DNA from: UBA3910 sp002391465
Lineage (GTDB): Bacteria > Bacillota > Limnochordia > Darwinibacteriales > Darwinibacteriaceae
Direction: 5' to 3'
Assembly: GCA_030054835.1 (NCBI GenBank)
Contig: JASGVS010000007.1
Coordinates: 1-21,526, forward strand
Length of the DNA stretch: 21,526 nucleotides
This document shows, piece after piece, positions 6,306 through 13,699 of this stretch (within the stretch, counting starts at the first letter, position 1; every line of letters begins with the position of its first letter). The position numbers were made by a program, and so were the translations under genes. A model generated the notes under the pieces. That model was not told where the DNA came from, ran no database searches, and saw nothing but the letters and a program-made list of their open reading frames with translations.

Positions 6306-7137
6306 GCTCTCCACCCCTTAATTCGGACATTGCCAGCTCGTATTCTTGATCATTGATGGGTCTACCGTGCCAGATGTTCTTACCTTCCATGAAGGAAACA
6401 CCTTTGCCCTTAACAGTATGGGCGAGGATGACCGCGGGCTTGCCCTGCACGGCCTTGGCTTGGTCAATAGCATCAGATAGGGCCGCCACATCGTGGCCAT
6501 CGCACTCCAGCACTTCCCAGCCAAAGGCAGCAAACTTGGCTGCCAAATCGCCCAGGGGCATAATCTCGTCGGTGGTTCCATCCAGCTGAACGCGGTTGTA
6601 ATCCACAATCGCGATGAGGTTGTCGGCCTTGAACTTAGCGGCGGCCATGGCTGCTTCCCAGACGGGCCCTTCGTTGAGCTCTCCATCGCCCATCACCGCG
6701 TACACGGTGCTCTCAATCTTAGAAAGTCTCAGGCCCAAAGCCATGCCTAAGGATGCCGATAAACCAAGCCCCAACGGACCGGTGGACAGTTCCACACCTG
6801 GGGTGGAAAGGGCACAGGGGTGGCCCTGGAGGCGCGAATCCATCTGCCGCAGCGTACCCATTTCTTCCACTGGGAAAAAGCCCTGTTCTGCAAGCACCCT
6901 GTACAGCATGGGCGCGGCATGTCCCTTGGTAAGCACAATGCGGTCCCGCTCCGGCCACTGTGGATTGGCGGGGTCTACTTTGGCCTTTTCAAAGTACAAA
7001 ACGGTTAGAATCTCACACACGGACAGGGAACCACCGGGGTGGCCTGTCTGTCTGGCGTGCAGCGTTTCGATCACATCAATGCGGAACTTTCGGCATAGCT
7101 TCTTCAATTCCTCTTGTCTGAATGCACTTAGGCTCAT
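6298..7137 (-). CDS. Transketolase, N-terminal subunit (thiamine-diphosphate-binding half)
   Basis: This 279-residue protein is the first half of transketolase. It shows H33 in G-H-P-G-G-S, L-T-K-G-H (69-73), S-T-G-P-L-G (118-123), and the thiamine diphosphate and Mg motif G-D-G-E at 150-153 followed about 30 residues later by Asn181 (D-Y-N). The start at ATG 7137 has an AAGGGGGG site 6-8 bases upstream. It follows the zinc dehydrogenase by 15 bases and overlaps the C-subunit gene, so both halves are made together. The housekeeping enzyme uses phosphorylated ketoses. The absence of any sugar kinase beside it leaves open a non-phosphorylated or hydroxypyruvate-type donor. Confidence 0.93.
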   Translation of the reverse strand: MSLSAFRQEELKKLCRKFRIDVIETLHARQTGHPGGSLSVCEILTVLYFEKAKVDPANPQWPERDRIVLTKGHAAPMLYRVLAEQGFFPVEEMGTLRQMDSRLQGHPCALSTPGVELSTGPLGLGLSASLGMALGLRLSKIESTVYAVMGDGELNEGPVWEAAMAAAKFKADNLIAIVDYNRVQLDGTTDEIMPLGDLAAKFAAFGWEVLECDGHDVAALSDAIDQAKAVQGKPAVILAHTVKGKGVSFMEGKNIWHGRPINDQEYELAMSELRGGEHA

Positions 7138-7152
7138 GGAAAGCCCCCCTTG

Positions 7153-8193
7153 TTATTCCAATGTGGGATCAAAGAGGATCTTGCATCCCTCTTTGCTCTC
7201 GAACTTGCGAAATGCTTCTTGCCACTGGGAGAGCGGCATAATCGTATCTGCCAACGGTTCCAGATCCACTTTGCCCTCGCGCAGAAGCTGCAGGGCCTTG
7301 CGCCAGCTGTGGTTGCGGGATCCTAAAGAACCGCTGAAATGAAGTTCTTTGTAGCAGACTTTCTCCAGGTCGAAGGTGATCTTCTTGCCGGGCAGCCCAA
7401 TCTGCACAAAATAACCCCGCTTTTTGATCAGGTTCAGGCCAGCATCCACGGCAGGGGCAGCCCCGGAACACTCTAGGACCACATCTACGCAGCCGTTGGC
7501 AGAAAGGCCCGCAACCAGCCCGTGCAGATCTTCCTCTTCAATGTTCACCGTATAGTCCGCGCCTAACTTTTTAGCCAACTCCAAACGGGCCGTATCCACG
7601 CCCGTTCCGCTCACGATAACCCGAGCTCCGTGGGCTTTGGCTACCTGCAGAGCCATGAGACCAATGGAACCGGGCCCAGAAACCAGCACTAAATCACCGG
7701 GTACGATCCGGCACAGATCATAGATGGCATGGCACACACAAGCCAGGGGTTCGGTCATGGCCGCCGCGGTATCGGAAACATGATCCGGGATCCTGTGCAC
7801 CCGGGCCGCGGGCACTACAGTGAATGGTGCAAAAACGCCATTGAACCAGTAACCCAAGGTTCTACGCTCATTGCAGAGGTTATAAAAACCTTCGCGACAG
7901 TATTCACAAGTTCCACAATAATGATAGGCGGTTTCGCTCACTACCCGTTCCCCTACGGAGAAACCGGTCACTCCTTCCCCTAACTCAGCGATTACTCCCG
8001 AGAACTCGTGACCCACCACAACCGGAGGACGCACTGGTATCGCGATGTCGCTGTGGTAGATGTGCAGATCCGAGCCGCAGATCCCCGCTTTGGAGACTTT
8101 GATTTTAACCTGTCCCGGCCCAGGCGCCGGTTCGGGAACCTCCCGGATTTCCATGTTCCCTGGGCCCGCCTCATACTTCACCAGAGCTTTCAT
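7153..8193 (-). CDS. Zinc-dependent medium-chain alcohol/polyol dehydrogenase, second copy type
   Basis: This 346-residue enzyme belongs to the sorbitol / L-idonate dehydrogenase group. Catalytic zinc residues are Cys39 (G-I-C-G-S-D), His62-Glu63 (G-H-E) and Glu148 (T-E-P). The structural zinc cysteines are 93, 96, 99 and 107. The nucleotide motif G-P-G-S-I-G is at 173-178. After the second strand the sequence reads V-S-G-T-G, without the usual Asp, so NADP use or relaxed specificity is possible. It differs clearly from the other dehydrogenase gene (4328-5353), so this is not a recent duplication. The ATG follows a GGAGAGGTGGGG site. A 91-base gap with an 11-bp hairpin separates it from the upstream TIM-barrel gene, and the transketolase genes follow closely. 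The substrate is unknown. Confidence 0.9.
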   Translation of the reverse strand: MKALVKYEAGPGNMEIREVPEPAPGPGQVKIKVSKAGICGSDLHIYHSDIAIPVRPPVVVGHEFSGVIAELGEGVTGFSVGERVVSETAYHYCGTCEYCREGFYNLCNERRTLGYWFNGVFAPFTVVPAARVHRIPDHVSDTAAAMTEPLACVCHAIYDLCRIVPGDLVLVSGPGSIGLMALQVAKAHGARVIVSGTGVDTARLELAKKLGADYTVNIEEEDLHGLVAGLSANGCVDVVLECSGAAPAVDAGLNLIKKRGYFVQIGLPGKKITFDLEKVCYKELHFSGSLGSRNHSWRKALQLLREGKVDLEPLADTIMPLSQWQEAFRKFESKEGCKILFDPTLE

Positions 8194-8226
8194 ATGCTTA
8201 CCCCACCTCTCCTTTCAGCGCTGCAA

Positions 8227-8269
8227 AGGTGACATCCACACCGGTCCCTTGGGCCAGGGGATGCCACCT
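8227..8269 (-). other. Intercistronic hairpin, minus-strand RNA
   Basis: AGGUGGCAUCC and GGAUGUCACCU form an 11-bp stem in the minus-strand RNA with one G-U pair. On the plus strand that position would be an A-C mismatch, so the fold is specific to the operon transcript. The 21-base loop can pair further (CCC/GGG). No T-run follows. Confidence 0.55.
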
Positions 8270-8284
8270 CTGCGGTTCTCCGCT

Positions 8285-9193
8285 CTAGACTCTAGCCCAA
8301 GCCAGATTCAGTGTACGTTTTGCATTGGCCACTACGATGTCCGGATCCTCATCACCCCAAGGTTTCACCTCGAAGCTGACGATAGGACGCCTTTCGGGGT
8401 TCAGGAAGCCGATTTCCAGCAGTTTGCGCAGGTACTCCACCAGCTCATCTACGTCGTTTTCACTGTTGGGGAAACCAAATCTTGGATGCATGTCCCCGTA
8501 CGCTTCATAGCTGGGATCCTTGATCACGGTGTTACCCATGTGGGCGTGGATAATGTAATCCTTAATGGGCTCTAGGTTTTCCTCAATGGTCTCGTGGATC
8601 ATGGGGATATGGGAAAGATCCACCATGAGCCCGAAGTTGGCATGATCCTTTCTGATTTCCTCGGCAAAGCGCTTGGCCAAGTGTACCGGACCGATCAAAG
8701 ACCTTTTATCAATGTCGTAGTCAAACACTTCCAAGGCAATTTTCATGTCGCCCTTCGCTGCGGCATAGGCGCACAACTCCTTGGTGGACTTAACCAAGGC
8801 TTGGTAGGACTCTTCCTTGGTAACCTCCTCATAGCGCCCCGAGAGGAAACCAAAGCCAACGGCCCCCATTTCGTAGGCTTGATCGATGCCCTTTTTGAGA
8901 TGATCCACGGCATCCATGCGCCTTGCTTCATCCAGGTCGTTAATGTTGCGGCCGGTAGTTAAGAGCATGGGCTGCCCGCCGAAGGCCACGGTCATGTGAG
9001 AACTGTCCAGCATCTTCTTTACCCTAGCCCTTACTTGCGGATCCTCAATCCACGTGATTTCGATGGCCTCAAAGTAGTCATCAATTAAGGTCTTCCGGAT
9101 CGCCTCTTCTACGCCAATACCCTTGCCCGTTTCGGGATAGGCCATAAAATGGACCAGACCAACCTTCATGAACTTGGTGATGGGTTCGTGCAT
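8285..9193 (-). CDS. Xylose-isomerase-like TIM-barrel protein (sugar isomerase/epimerase family)
   Basis: This 302-residue protein has the AP-endonuclease-2 / xylose-isomerase-like barrel fold, whose members isomerise, epimerise or in some cases decarboxylate sugar derivatives with a divalent metal. Likely metal ligands are Glu155 (A-L-E-V-F), Asp192 with His195 (V-D-L-S-H), His216/His218 (H-A-H-M-G-N) and Glu275 (S-F-E-V-K-P). I start it at ATG 9193, not the ATG two codons earlier at 9199. The AAGGAG site lies 8 bases before the former but only 2 before the latter. It lies between the D-2-hydroxyacid dehydrogenase and a zinc dehydrogenase in the same operon. A plausible role is interconversion of the ketose or keto-acid made by those enzymes. 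A 3-oxo-acid decarboxylase role, as in apionate pathways, cannot be excluded. Confidence 0.85.
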   Translation of the reverse strand: MHEPITKFMKVGLVHFMAYPETGKGIGVEEAIRKTLIDDYFEAIEITWIEDPQVRARVKKMLDSSHMTVAFGGQPMLLTTGRNINDLDEARRMDAVDHLKKGIDQAYEMGAVGFGFLSGRYEEVTKEESYQALVKSTKELCAYAAAKGDMKIALEVFDYDIDKRSLIGPVHLAKRFAEEIRKDHANFGLMVDLSHIPMIHETIEENLEPIKDYIIHAHMGNTVIKDPSYEAYGDMHPRFGFPNSENDVDELVEYLRKLLEIGFLNPERRPIVSFEVKPWGDEDPDIVVANAKRTLNLAWARV

Positions 9194-9234
9194 TTCCATC
9201 GCTCCTTATCTTGATAATTGGGGGCTAACAAGAC

Positions 9235-10191
9235 TTACCTGTTCACAACGTTAATCGGATTCCCGGCCATGAACTGGCGGAGGTTTTCCACGGTAATATC
9301 CATCAAGCGCTGGCGGGACTCCTTGGGTGCCCAGGCAATGTGCGGTGTGAGGAATACGTTTTTACAGGTGAGCAGTACGTTGTCTTTCCTGATGGGCTCC
9401 ACGGAGACTACATCCAGCCCAGCAGCGTAAACTTTACCCGAGTCCAAAGCCGCTTTGAGATCCTCCTCCACGATCAGGGGACCTCTAGCTGTGTTGATGA
9501 TAATCACTCCATCTTTCATCTTAGCTATGGTCTCTTTGTTGATCAGTCCCTTGGTCTCAGGAGTCAGAGGTACGTGGAGAGATATGACATCGGATGTTGC
9601 CAGCAACTCATCAAGCTCCACCAGCCTGAATCCATCGGTATCCCCAGCCGCGTAGTTGTCGTGGGCAACCACCTCCATACCGAAAGCCCGGGCAATCCTA
9701 GCTGTTGCCCGCCCAATACGCCCAAAGCCGATAATACCCATGGTCTTGCCGGCTAGTTCAATTAAGGGATAATCCCAGAAACACCAATCTTGGTTAGTGG
9801 TCCACCGGCCTTCGAATACGGCCTGGGAATGGTGCCCCACATGGTGGCAGATCTCCAGAAGCAGGGCGAACACGAACTGGGCCACAGAATCGGTCCCGTA
9901 AGTGGGCACATTGCTCACAATAATCCCCTTTTCCTTGGCCGCCTCCACATCCACGATGTTGTAACCCGTGGCCAGAACACCAATGAACTTCACATTAGGG
10001 CACGCATCCAAGGTCGCCCTGGTAATGGGCACCTTGTTGACAAAGACATACTCGGCATCCCCAATTCTGGAGACAATCTGGTCCTCCGACGTACGGTCAT
10101 AAACCGTGAGGTCCCCCAACTGCTCCAGCCCCTCCCAGCTCAAGTCGCCTGGGTTGAGGGTGTAGCCGTCCAGTACGACAATTTTGCTCAT
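9235..10191 (-). CDS. D-2-hydroxyacid dehydrogenase, hydroxypyruvate/glycerate type
   Basis: This 318-residue NAD-dependent dehydrogenase of the D-isomer-specific family probably reduces hydroxypyruvate (or glyoxylate) to D-glycerate, or acts in reverse. It shows the nucleotide motif G-F-G-R-I-G at 155-160 and Asp178 at the end of the next strand, favouring NADH. The catalytic residues are Arg236 (N-T-A-R-G-P), Glu265 (S-V-E-P) and His284 (P-H-I-A-W-A). ATG 10191 lies 9 bases after AAGGAG. It is 21 bases downstream of the second ABC ATPase and so is the first enzyme gene of the operon. With the glycerate kinase encoded upstream of the transporter it could feed a C3 product into glycolysis as 2-phosphoglycerate. 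A different substrate such as erythronate or another 2-hydroxyacid is possible. Confidence 0.9.
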   Translation of the reverse strand: MSKIVVLDGYTLNPGDLSWEGLEQLGDLTVYDRTSEDQIVSRIGDAEYVFVNKVPITRATLDACPNVKFIGVLATGYNIVDVEAAKEKGIIVSNVPTYGTDSVAQFVFALLLEICHHVGHHSQAVFEGRWTTNQDWCFWDYPLIELAGKTMGIIGFGRIGRATARIARAFGMEVVAHDNYAAGDTDGFRLVELDELLATSDVISLHVPLTPETKGLINKETIAKMKDGVIIINTARGPLIVEEDLKAALDSGKVYAAGLDVVSVEPIRKDNVLLTCKNVFLTPHIAWAPKESRQRLMDITVENLRQFMAGNPINVVNR

Positions 10192-10212
10192 GGCAACACA
10201 CTCCTTACTGCT

Positions 10213-10944
10213 TTAATGTTTTTGGGCAAACTTGCCAAAGTAGGCATCGATGACGCGGGGATCGTGTTTCAGCTCCGCCGAAGGACCGCTGAGGATGATC
10301 CGGCCGCCATCGATGACGTAAGCGTAGTCAGAAATCTCCAGGGCCAGTCTCGCATTCTGCTCCACCAGCAAGATGGGAATGCCCTGCTCAGTATTGATCT
10401 CTTTGATTTTCTCAAAAAGTTCGGCGATGATCAGGGGAGCAAGTCCCATAGACGGTTCATCCAGCATGAGCAGCTTGGGCCTGGCCATGAGCGCTCTGCC
10501 CATGGCGAGCATCTGCTGCTCTCCCCCGGAAAGACTCCAGCCCAGCTGGTTTTGCCTTTCTTTAAGGCGCGGGAAGAGCGCGTACACTTCCTCCAGCTCT
10601 CGATCATAGGGTTTGCGGCCGAAAAAGCCGTGCCAGTTGATGGTCCCCGTCTCCAAATTCTCTTTCACGGTCAGCCCGGGGAAAATGTGGCGTCCCTCAG
10701 GCACATGGATGATCCCTTGGCGGGCAACAAAGCGGGGAGGTTTGTTCACCAGTTCCACCTGTCCATCTAGAACAATGGAGCCTTCCCTGCGCAGCATCCC
10801 CGAAATAGCTTTTAGCAGCGTGGTTTTCCCAGCTCCATTGCAGCCAATCAGGCAGGTGATCTTACCCTTCTCCACCTCCAGGTCGATGCCTTTGAGGGCT
10901 TGTATGGGTCCGTAATAGGCCTTTAGGTTCTTAATTTGCAGCAT
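10213..10944 (-). CDS. livF: Liv-type ABC transporter ATP-binding protein, LivF-like
   Basis: This 243-residue ATPase is one of the two that power the branched-chain-amino-acid-type importer encoded upstream. Walker A is G-C-N-G-A-G-K-T at 34-41, the ABC signature L-S-G-G-E-Q is at 138-143, and Walker B L-L-M-L-D-E-P is at 158-164. The V-E-Q-N switch typical of LivF replaces the usual histidine. ATG 10944 is preferred because the protein then begins MLQIKNLKAYYG, as LivF proteins do, with GGGGAGGGG just upstream. It overlaps the end of livG by 14 bases. It is the last transporter gene before the catabolic enzymes. Confidence 0.95.
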   Translation of the reverse strand: MLQIKNLKAYYGPIQALKGIDLEVEKGKITCLIGCNGAGKTTLLKAISGMLRREGSIVLDGQVELVNKPPRFVARQGIIHVPEGRHIFPGLTVKENLETGTINWHGFFGRKPYDRELEEVYALFPRLKERQNQLGWSLSGGEQQMLAMGRALMARPKLLMLDEPSMGLAPLIIAELFEKIKEINTEQGIPILLVEQNARLALEISDYAYVIDGGRIILSGPSAELKHDPRVIDAYFGKFAQKH

Positions 10945-11692
10945 CGAAACCCCTCCCCAAGTAAGCCTCAATCACCACAGGATCGCTGGACACCTCATCG
11001 GGCGTGCCTTCGGCAATCACTTTTCCGAAGTTGATCACGGTGATCAGTTCGCAGATGTTCATGACCATGTCCATGGAGTGCTCGATGAGCAGGATACCGA
11101 TGCCCTTCTCCTGGGCGTAGCGCAGAAGCCGCATCACGTTATCGATCTCACTGCTGATCAGACCAGCTGCCGGTTCATCCACCAGCATGATCTTGGGCTG
11201 CGCGAGCATGGCCCGGATAATCTCGAGCTGTTTTCTCTGTCCGTACACCAAAGAATTGATGTCATCATCTAGATCGAAGGTGAAATCCACCATGCTCATC
11301 AAGTCAGCCAGTTCGTTTTCAAAGTTGGTATGCTTTCTGCCAAAGAAGCTGCGCAGGTAACCGAACTGTTCCTTCAGATCAGCGCCGAGCAGGAGGTTGT
11401 CGCGAATGGTAGCCCTCTGCAAGAAGCGGGGTGATTGGAACGTCCGGCCGATACCCAGGCGCGCCCTGGTGTGGGAAGGGGTAGTGGTGACCTCTTTATC
11501 CTCAAGGTAGATGGAACCACTGTCCACCGCGTAAATTCCACTGATCAGGTTCATCAGTGTGGTCTTCCCCGCACCGTTGGGACCAATCAGTCCGTGGATC
11601 TCACCGGGGAGCACCGCAAAGGAGACATTGTCTGCTGCTACAACACCGCCGAAACGCTTACAAACCCTATCAAGCCTCAATACAGGTTTCAT
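10931..11692 (-). CDS. livG: Liv-type ABC transporter ATP-binding protein, LivG-like
   Basis: This 253-residue ATPase has Walker A G-P-N-G-A-G-K-T-T at 37-45, Walker B I-M-L-V-D-E-P at 168-174 and the H-switch I-E-H-S. The signature is L-V-Y-G-Q at 148-152 in place of L-S-G-G-Q. LivG proteins commonly have a degenerate form (L-S/P-Y-G-Q), so this is a mild variation. The start ATG overlaps the stop of the livM gene (ATGA), typical of translational coupling. It pairs with LivF on the inner face of the membrane. Confidence 0.95.
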   Translation of the reverse strand: MKPVLRLDRVCKRFGGVVAADNVSFAVLPGEIHGLIGPNGAGKTTLMNLISGIYAVDSGSIYLEDKEVTTTPSHTRARLGIGRTFQSPRFLQRATIRDNLLLGADLKEQFGYLRSFFGRKHTNFENELADLMSMVDFTFDLDDDINSLVYGQRKQLEIIRAMLAQPKIMLVDEPAAGLISSEIDNVMRLLRYAQEKGIGILLIEHSMDMVMNICELITVINFGKVIAEGTPDEVSSDPVVIEAYLGRGFDAAN

Positions 11693-12696
11693 TTGCTAAC
11701 CCCCTTCGCCACCGCTGGCTTCGCGTGCAGCCTTTTCTTGAGCGACCTGCTCAAACTGGAGGCCAAACCGGCAAGCCCCATGGGCATGAACACCATGAGC
11801 AGGATCACGCCCACACCGTAGATGAGCTGCAGGTACTGCTGCATACCCCTGAGCCACTCAGGTAGCATGGTTACCAGCACTGAACCTAGAAAGACTCCCA
11901 CGGTGTTGTTCACTCCGCCGAGCATGACCATGATGATGTAGATGGTAGCCCGTTCGAAAGTAAACATATCCGAAGAGACGAATTGACTGTGCATGGCGTA
12001 GAGGGAACCGCTGAGACCGGCCATGGCACCCGCGATGGTAAAGGCAATCACCTTAGTCATGAACACATTGACTCCCAGGGTCTGGGCGGCGATCTCATCA
12101 TCACGGATGGCCGCCAGGGAACGACCCAGTTGACTGCGGCGGATCATCTCCACCACAATCGCGGTGAGCAGCACAAACACGATAAGGATATAGAACCACT
12201 GATTGTAGTTCCTGGGGCTGAACCCAAACAGCTTGATGGTGGGTACACCCGAAATCCCGTCGGGGCCGCCGAAAAGGGGTTTGTAGTTCAGGTAAAAGCA
12301 CCAGGCGATCTGCACCAAACCAATGGTGGCAAAGGTAAAGAAGGTGCCCTTTAGTCTGAATAAGACCAACCCCAAAAGGTAGGCCAAGAGAGCGCTGACC
12401 ACAATGGAAAGCAGCAAGGCGGCAAAAGAGTTGACCACAAGCCCCTGCCGGCCCGTACACAGATTAGCTGTGATATAAGCTCCCACGCCCATGAATGAGA
12501 CAGTGGCAAAGGAGAGCTGACCGCCCATACCCAGCATGACGGACAGGCCATAAGAGGCGATGGCGTAGATCAGGGCCACGTTCATGACCATCATGGAATA
12601 GCCTTGGTTCACCCGGGGCGTGATTACACAGAAGAGGACTCCGGCAATCAGCAGCAAGATTGTTGACAGTTTGATCCCGTTCTTTCGTTTCGTCAT
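11689..12696 (-). CDS. livM: Liv-type ABC transporter permease, LivM-like
   Basis: This 335-residue integral membrane protein has about ten hydrophobic segments. Near residues 50-75 it carries the family pattern M-G-G-Q-L-S-F-A ... G-V-G-A-Y. A cytoplasmic loop R-R-S-x-L-G-R-S-L-A-A-I-R-D-D-E is the expected contact with the ATPases. ATG 12696 is chosen over a GTG at 12708 because GAGG lies 6 bases before it. The GTG option would overlap the livH stop directly. It forms the translocation path together with LivH. Confidence 0.93.
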   Translation of the reverse strand: MTKRKNGIKLSTILLLIAGVLFCVITPRVNQGYSMMVMNVALIYAIASYGLSVMLGMGGQLSFATVSFMGVGAYITANLCTGRQGLVVNSFAALLLSIVVSALLAYLLGLVLFRLKGTFFTFATIGLVQIAWCFYLNYKPLFGGPDGISGVPTIKLFGFSPRNYNQWFYILIVFVLLTAIVVEMIRRSQLGRSLAAIRDDEIAAQTLGVNVFMTKVIAFTIAGAMAGLSGSLYAMHSQFVSSDMFTFERATIYIIMVMLGGVNNTVGVFLGSVLVTMLPEWLRGMQQYLQLIYGVGVILLMVFMPMGLAGLASSLSRSLKKRLHAKPAVAKGVSK

Positions 12697-12704
12697 GGTC
12701 CACC

Positions 12705-13601
12705 TCACGCCTTATCCCCAATCTTTTCACCGAACAACCCCTGGGGTCTGATCAACAGCATCAAGATGAGAATGATGAACACTACGGCATCCTTGTACTG
12801 TGAAAAACGCAGCGTGCTGAAGGATTCCACCAGACCAACCAGGAGGGAACCGAGGATGGCACCCTTGATGTTGCCGAAACCACCGATAACTACCCCGGCA
12901 AAGGCCCGCAGCTGCAGCGTGCCCAAAGTCTTGCTGACCATAAAGATGGGTGAAATCATAAAGCCGCCAATGGAAGCCATGATCACCACGATAATGTACG
13001 TCGCCATGGTGGTGAGTATGGTGGGGATGCCCAACAGTTCAGCCGCATACTTGTTCTGGGCAGCGGCCTGCATCATTCGCCCTGCGTAGAGCTTTTCAAA
13101 GAGGAGAAACACCAAAGCAATCAAAACCGCGGCCACGATGATGGTCAAAGCGAACTGGAGGTGCAGGGTAACCCCGCCAATTTTGAGCAGAGCTGCTCTG
13201 CCCGTAGCCGGGTTTTTGACTAAAGGCGGCATAAGGCGGGGCAGACTCCCCCAAATCAAGGACGCTACTTCTTTCAACACCATGGCTGCACCCATGGTGG
13301 AAATAACGGTGGCCGCTGGATACGTTGCGTTGCGCAGGGGCCAGTACACAGAGAACATAAAGATAACCCCAAGTAGTGCGAAGCAGATGAGAGCCACCGG
13401 AATCATGCCTGAAAGCGGCATTTTGAAGTCGACAATCAGGGCGCAGGCAATATAAGCTCCAAACATGAGCAGGTCGCCCTGGGCAAAGTTCATAACCCCA
13501 ACCGCCCGGATGAGCAGAATTAAGCCCATGGCCATGAGCGCATAAACCATGCCCATGGCTATTCCGTTGACGGTCAGTGAAACAAAGGTATTGAGATTCA
13601 T
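12705..13601 (-). CDS. livH: Liv-type ABC transporter permease, LivH-like
   Basis: This 298-residue permease has about eight hydrophobic helices and the family signature G-V-M-N-F-A-Q-G-D-L-L-M-F-G-A-Y near residues 35-50. The C-terminal R-P-Q-G-L-F-G-E motif is typical of the LivH family. The ribosome site (AGGTGG, then AGGAAC next to the ATG) is weaker than those of its neighbours. A 14-bp hairpin lies between it and the upstream binding-protein gene. Both features fit lower expression of the membrane part relative to the binding protein. Confidence 0.94.
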   Translation of the reverse strand: MNLNTFVSLTVNGIAMGMVYALMAMGLILLIRAVGVMNFAQGDLLMFGAYIACALIVDFKMPLSGMIPVALICFALLGVIFMFSVYWPLRNATYPAATVISTMGAAMVLKEVASLIWGSLPRLMPPLVKNPATGRAALLKIGGVTLHLQFALTIIVAAVLIALVFLLFEKLYAGRMMQAAAQNKYAAELLGIPTILTTMATYIIVVIMASIGGFMISPIFMVSKTLGTLQLRAFAGVVIGGFGNIKGAILGSLLVGLVESFSTLRFSQYKDAVVFIILILMLLIRPQGLFGEKIGDKA

Positions 13602-13646
13602 GTTCCTGTACCACCTTCATTTCTGCTGAGTCTAACCTCTCTCCAA

Positions 13647-13679
13647 GGAGAGATCCGAGCCTAAAGCTCGAATCTCTCC
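13647..13679 (-). other. Intercistronic hairpin between binding protein and permease genes
   Basis: In the minus-strand RNA, GGAGAGAU-U-CGAGC (13679-13666) pairs with GCUCG-G-AUCUCUCC (13660-13647) around a 5-base loop. This gives a 14-bp stem including one U-G pair. The plus strand would have a C-A mismatch there. No T-run follows, so it is probably an mRNA stabiliser or partial terminator that favours the upstream binding-protein message. Confidence 0.7.
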
Positions 13680-13699
13680 AGGAATGCTCAAGTACTACT

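Noticed and set aside
6614..7342. Plus-strand open frame of 242 codons opposite the transketolase N-subunit gene
   Set aside because: Antisense to a gene with intact cofactor motifs; the predicted protein is Ser/Pro/Arg-rich and unlike any family.
9790..10770. Long plus-strand open frame (326 codons) opposite the D-2-hydroxyacid dehydrogenase and LivF genes
   Set aside because: It is a mirror of two well-supported minus-strand genes, has no ribosome site and no recognisable motif.
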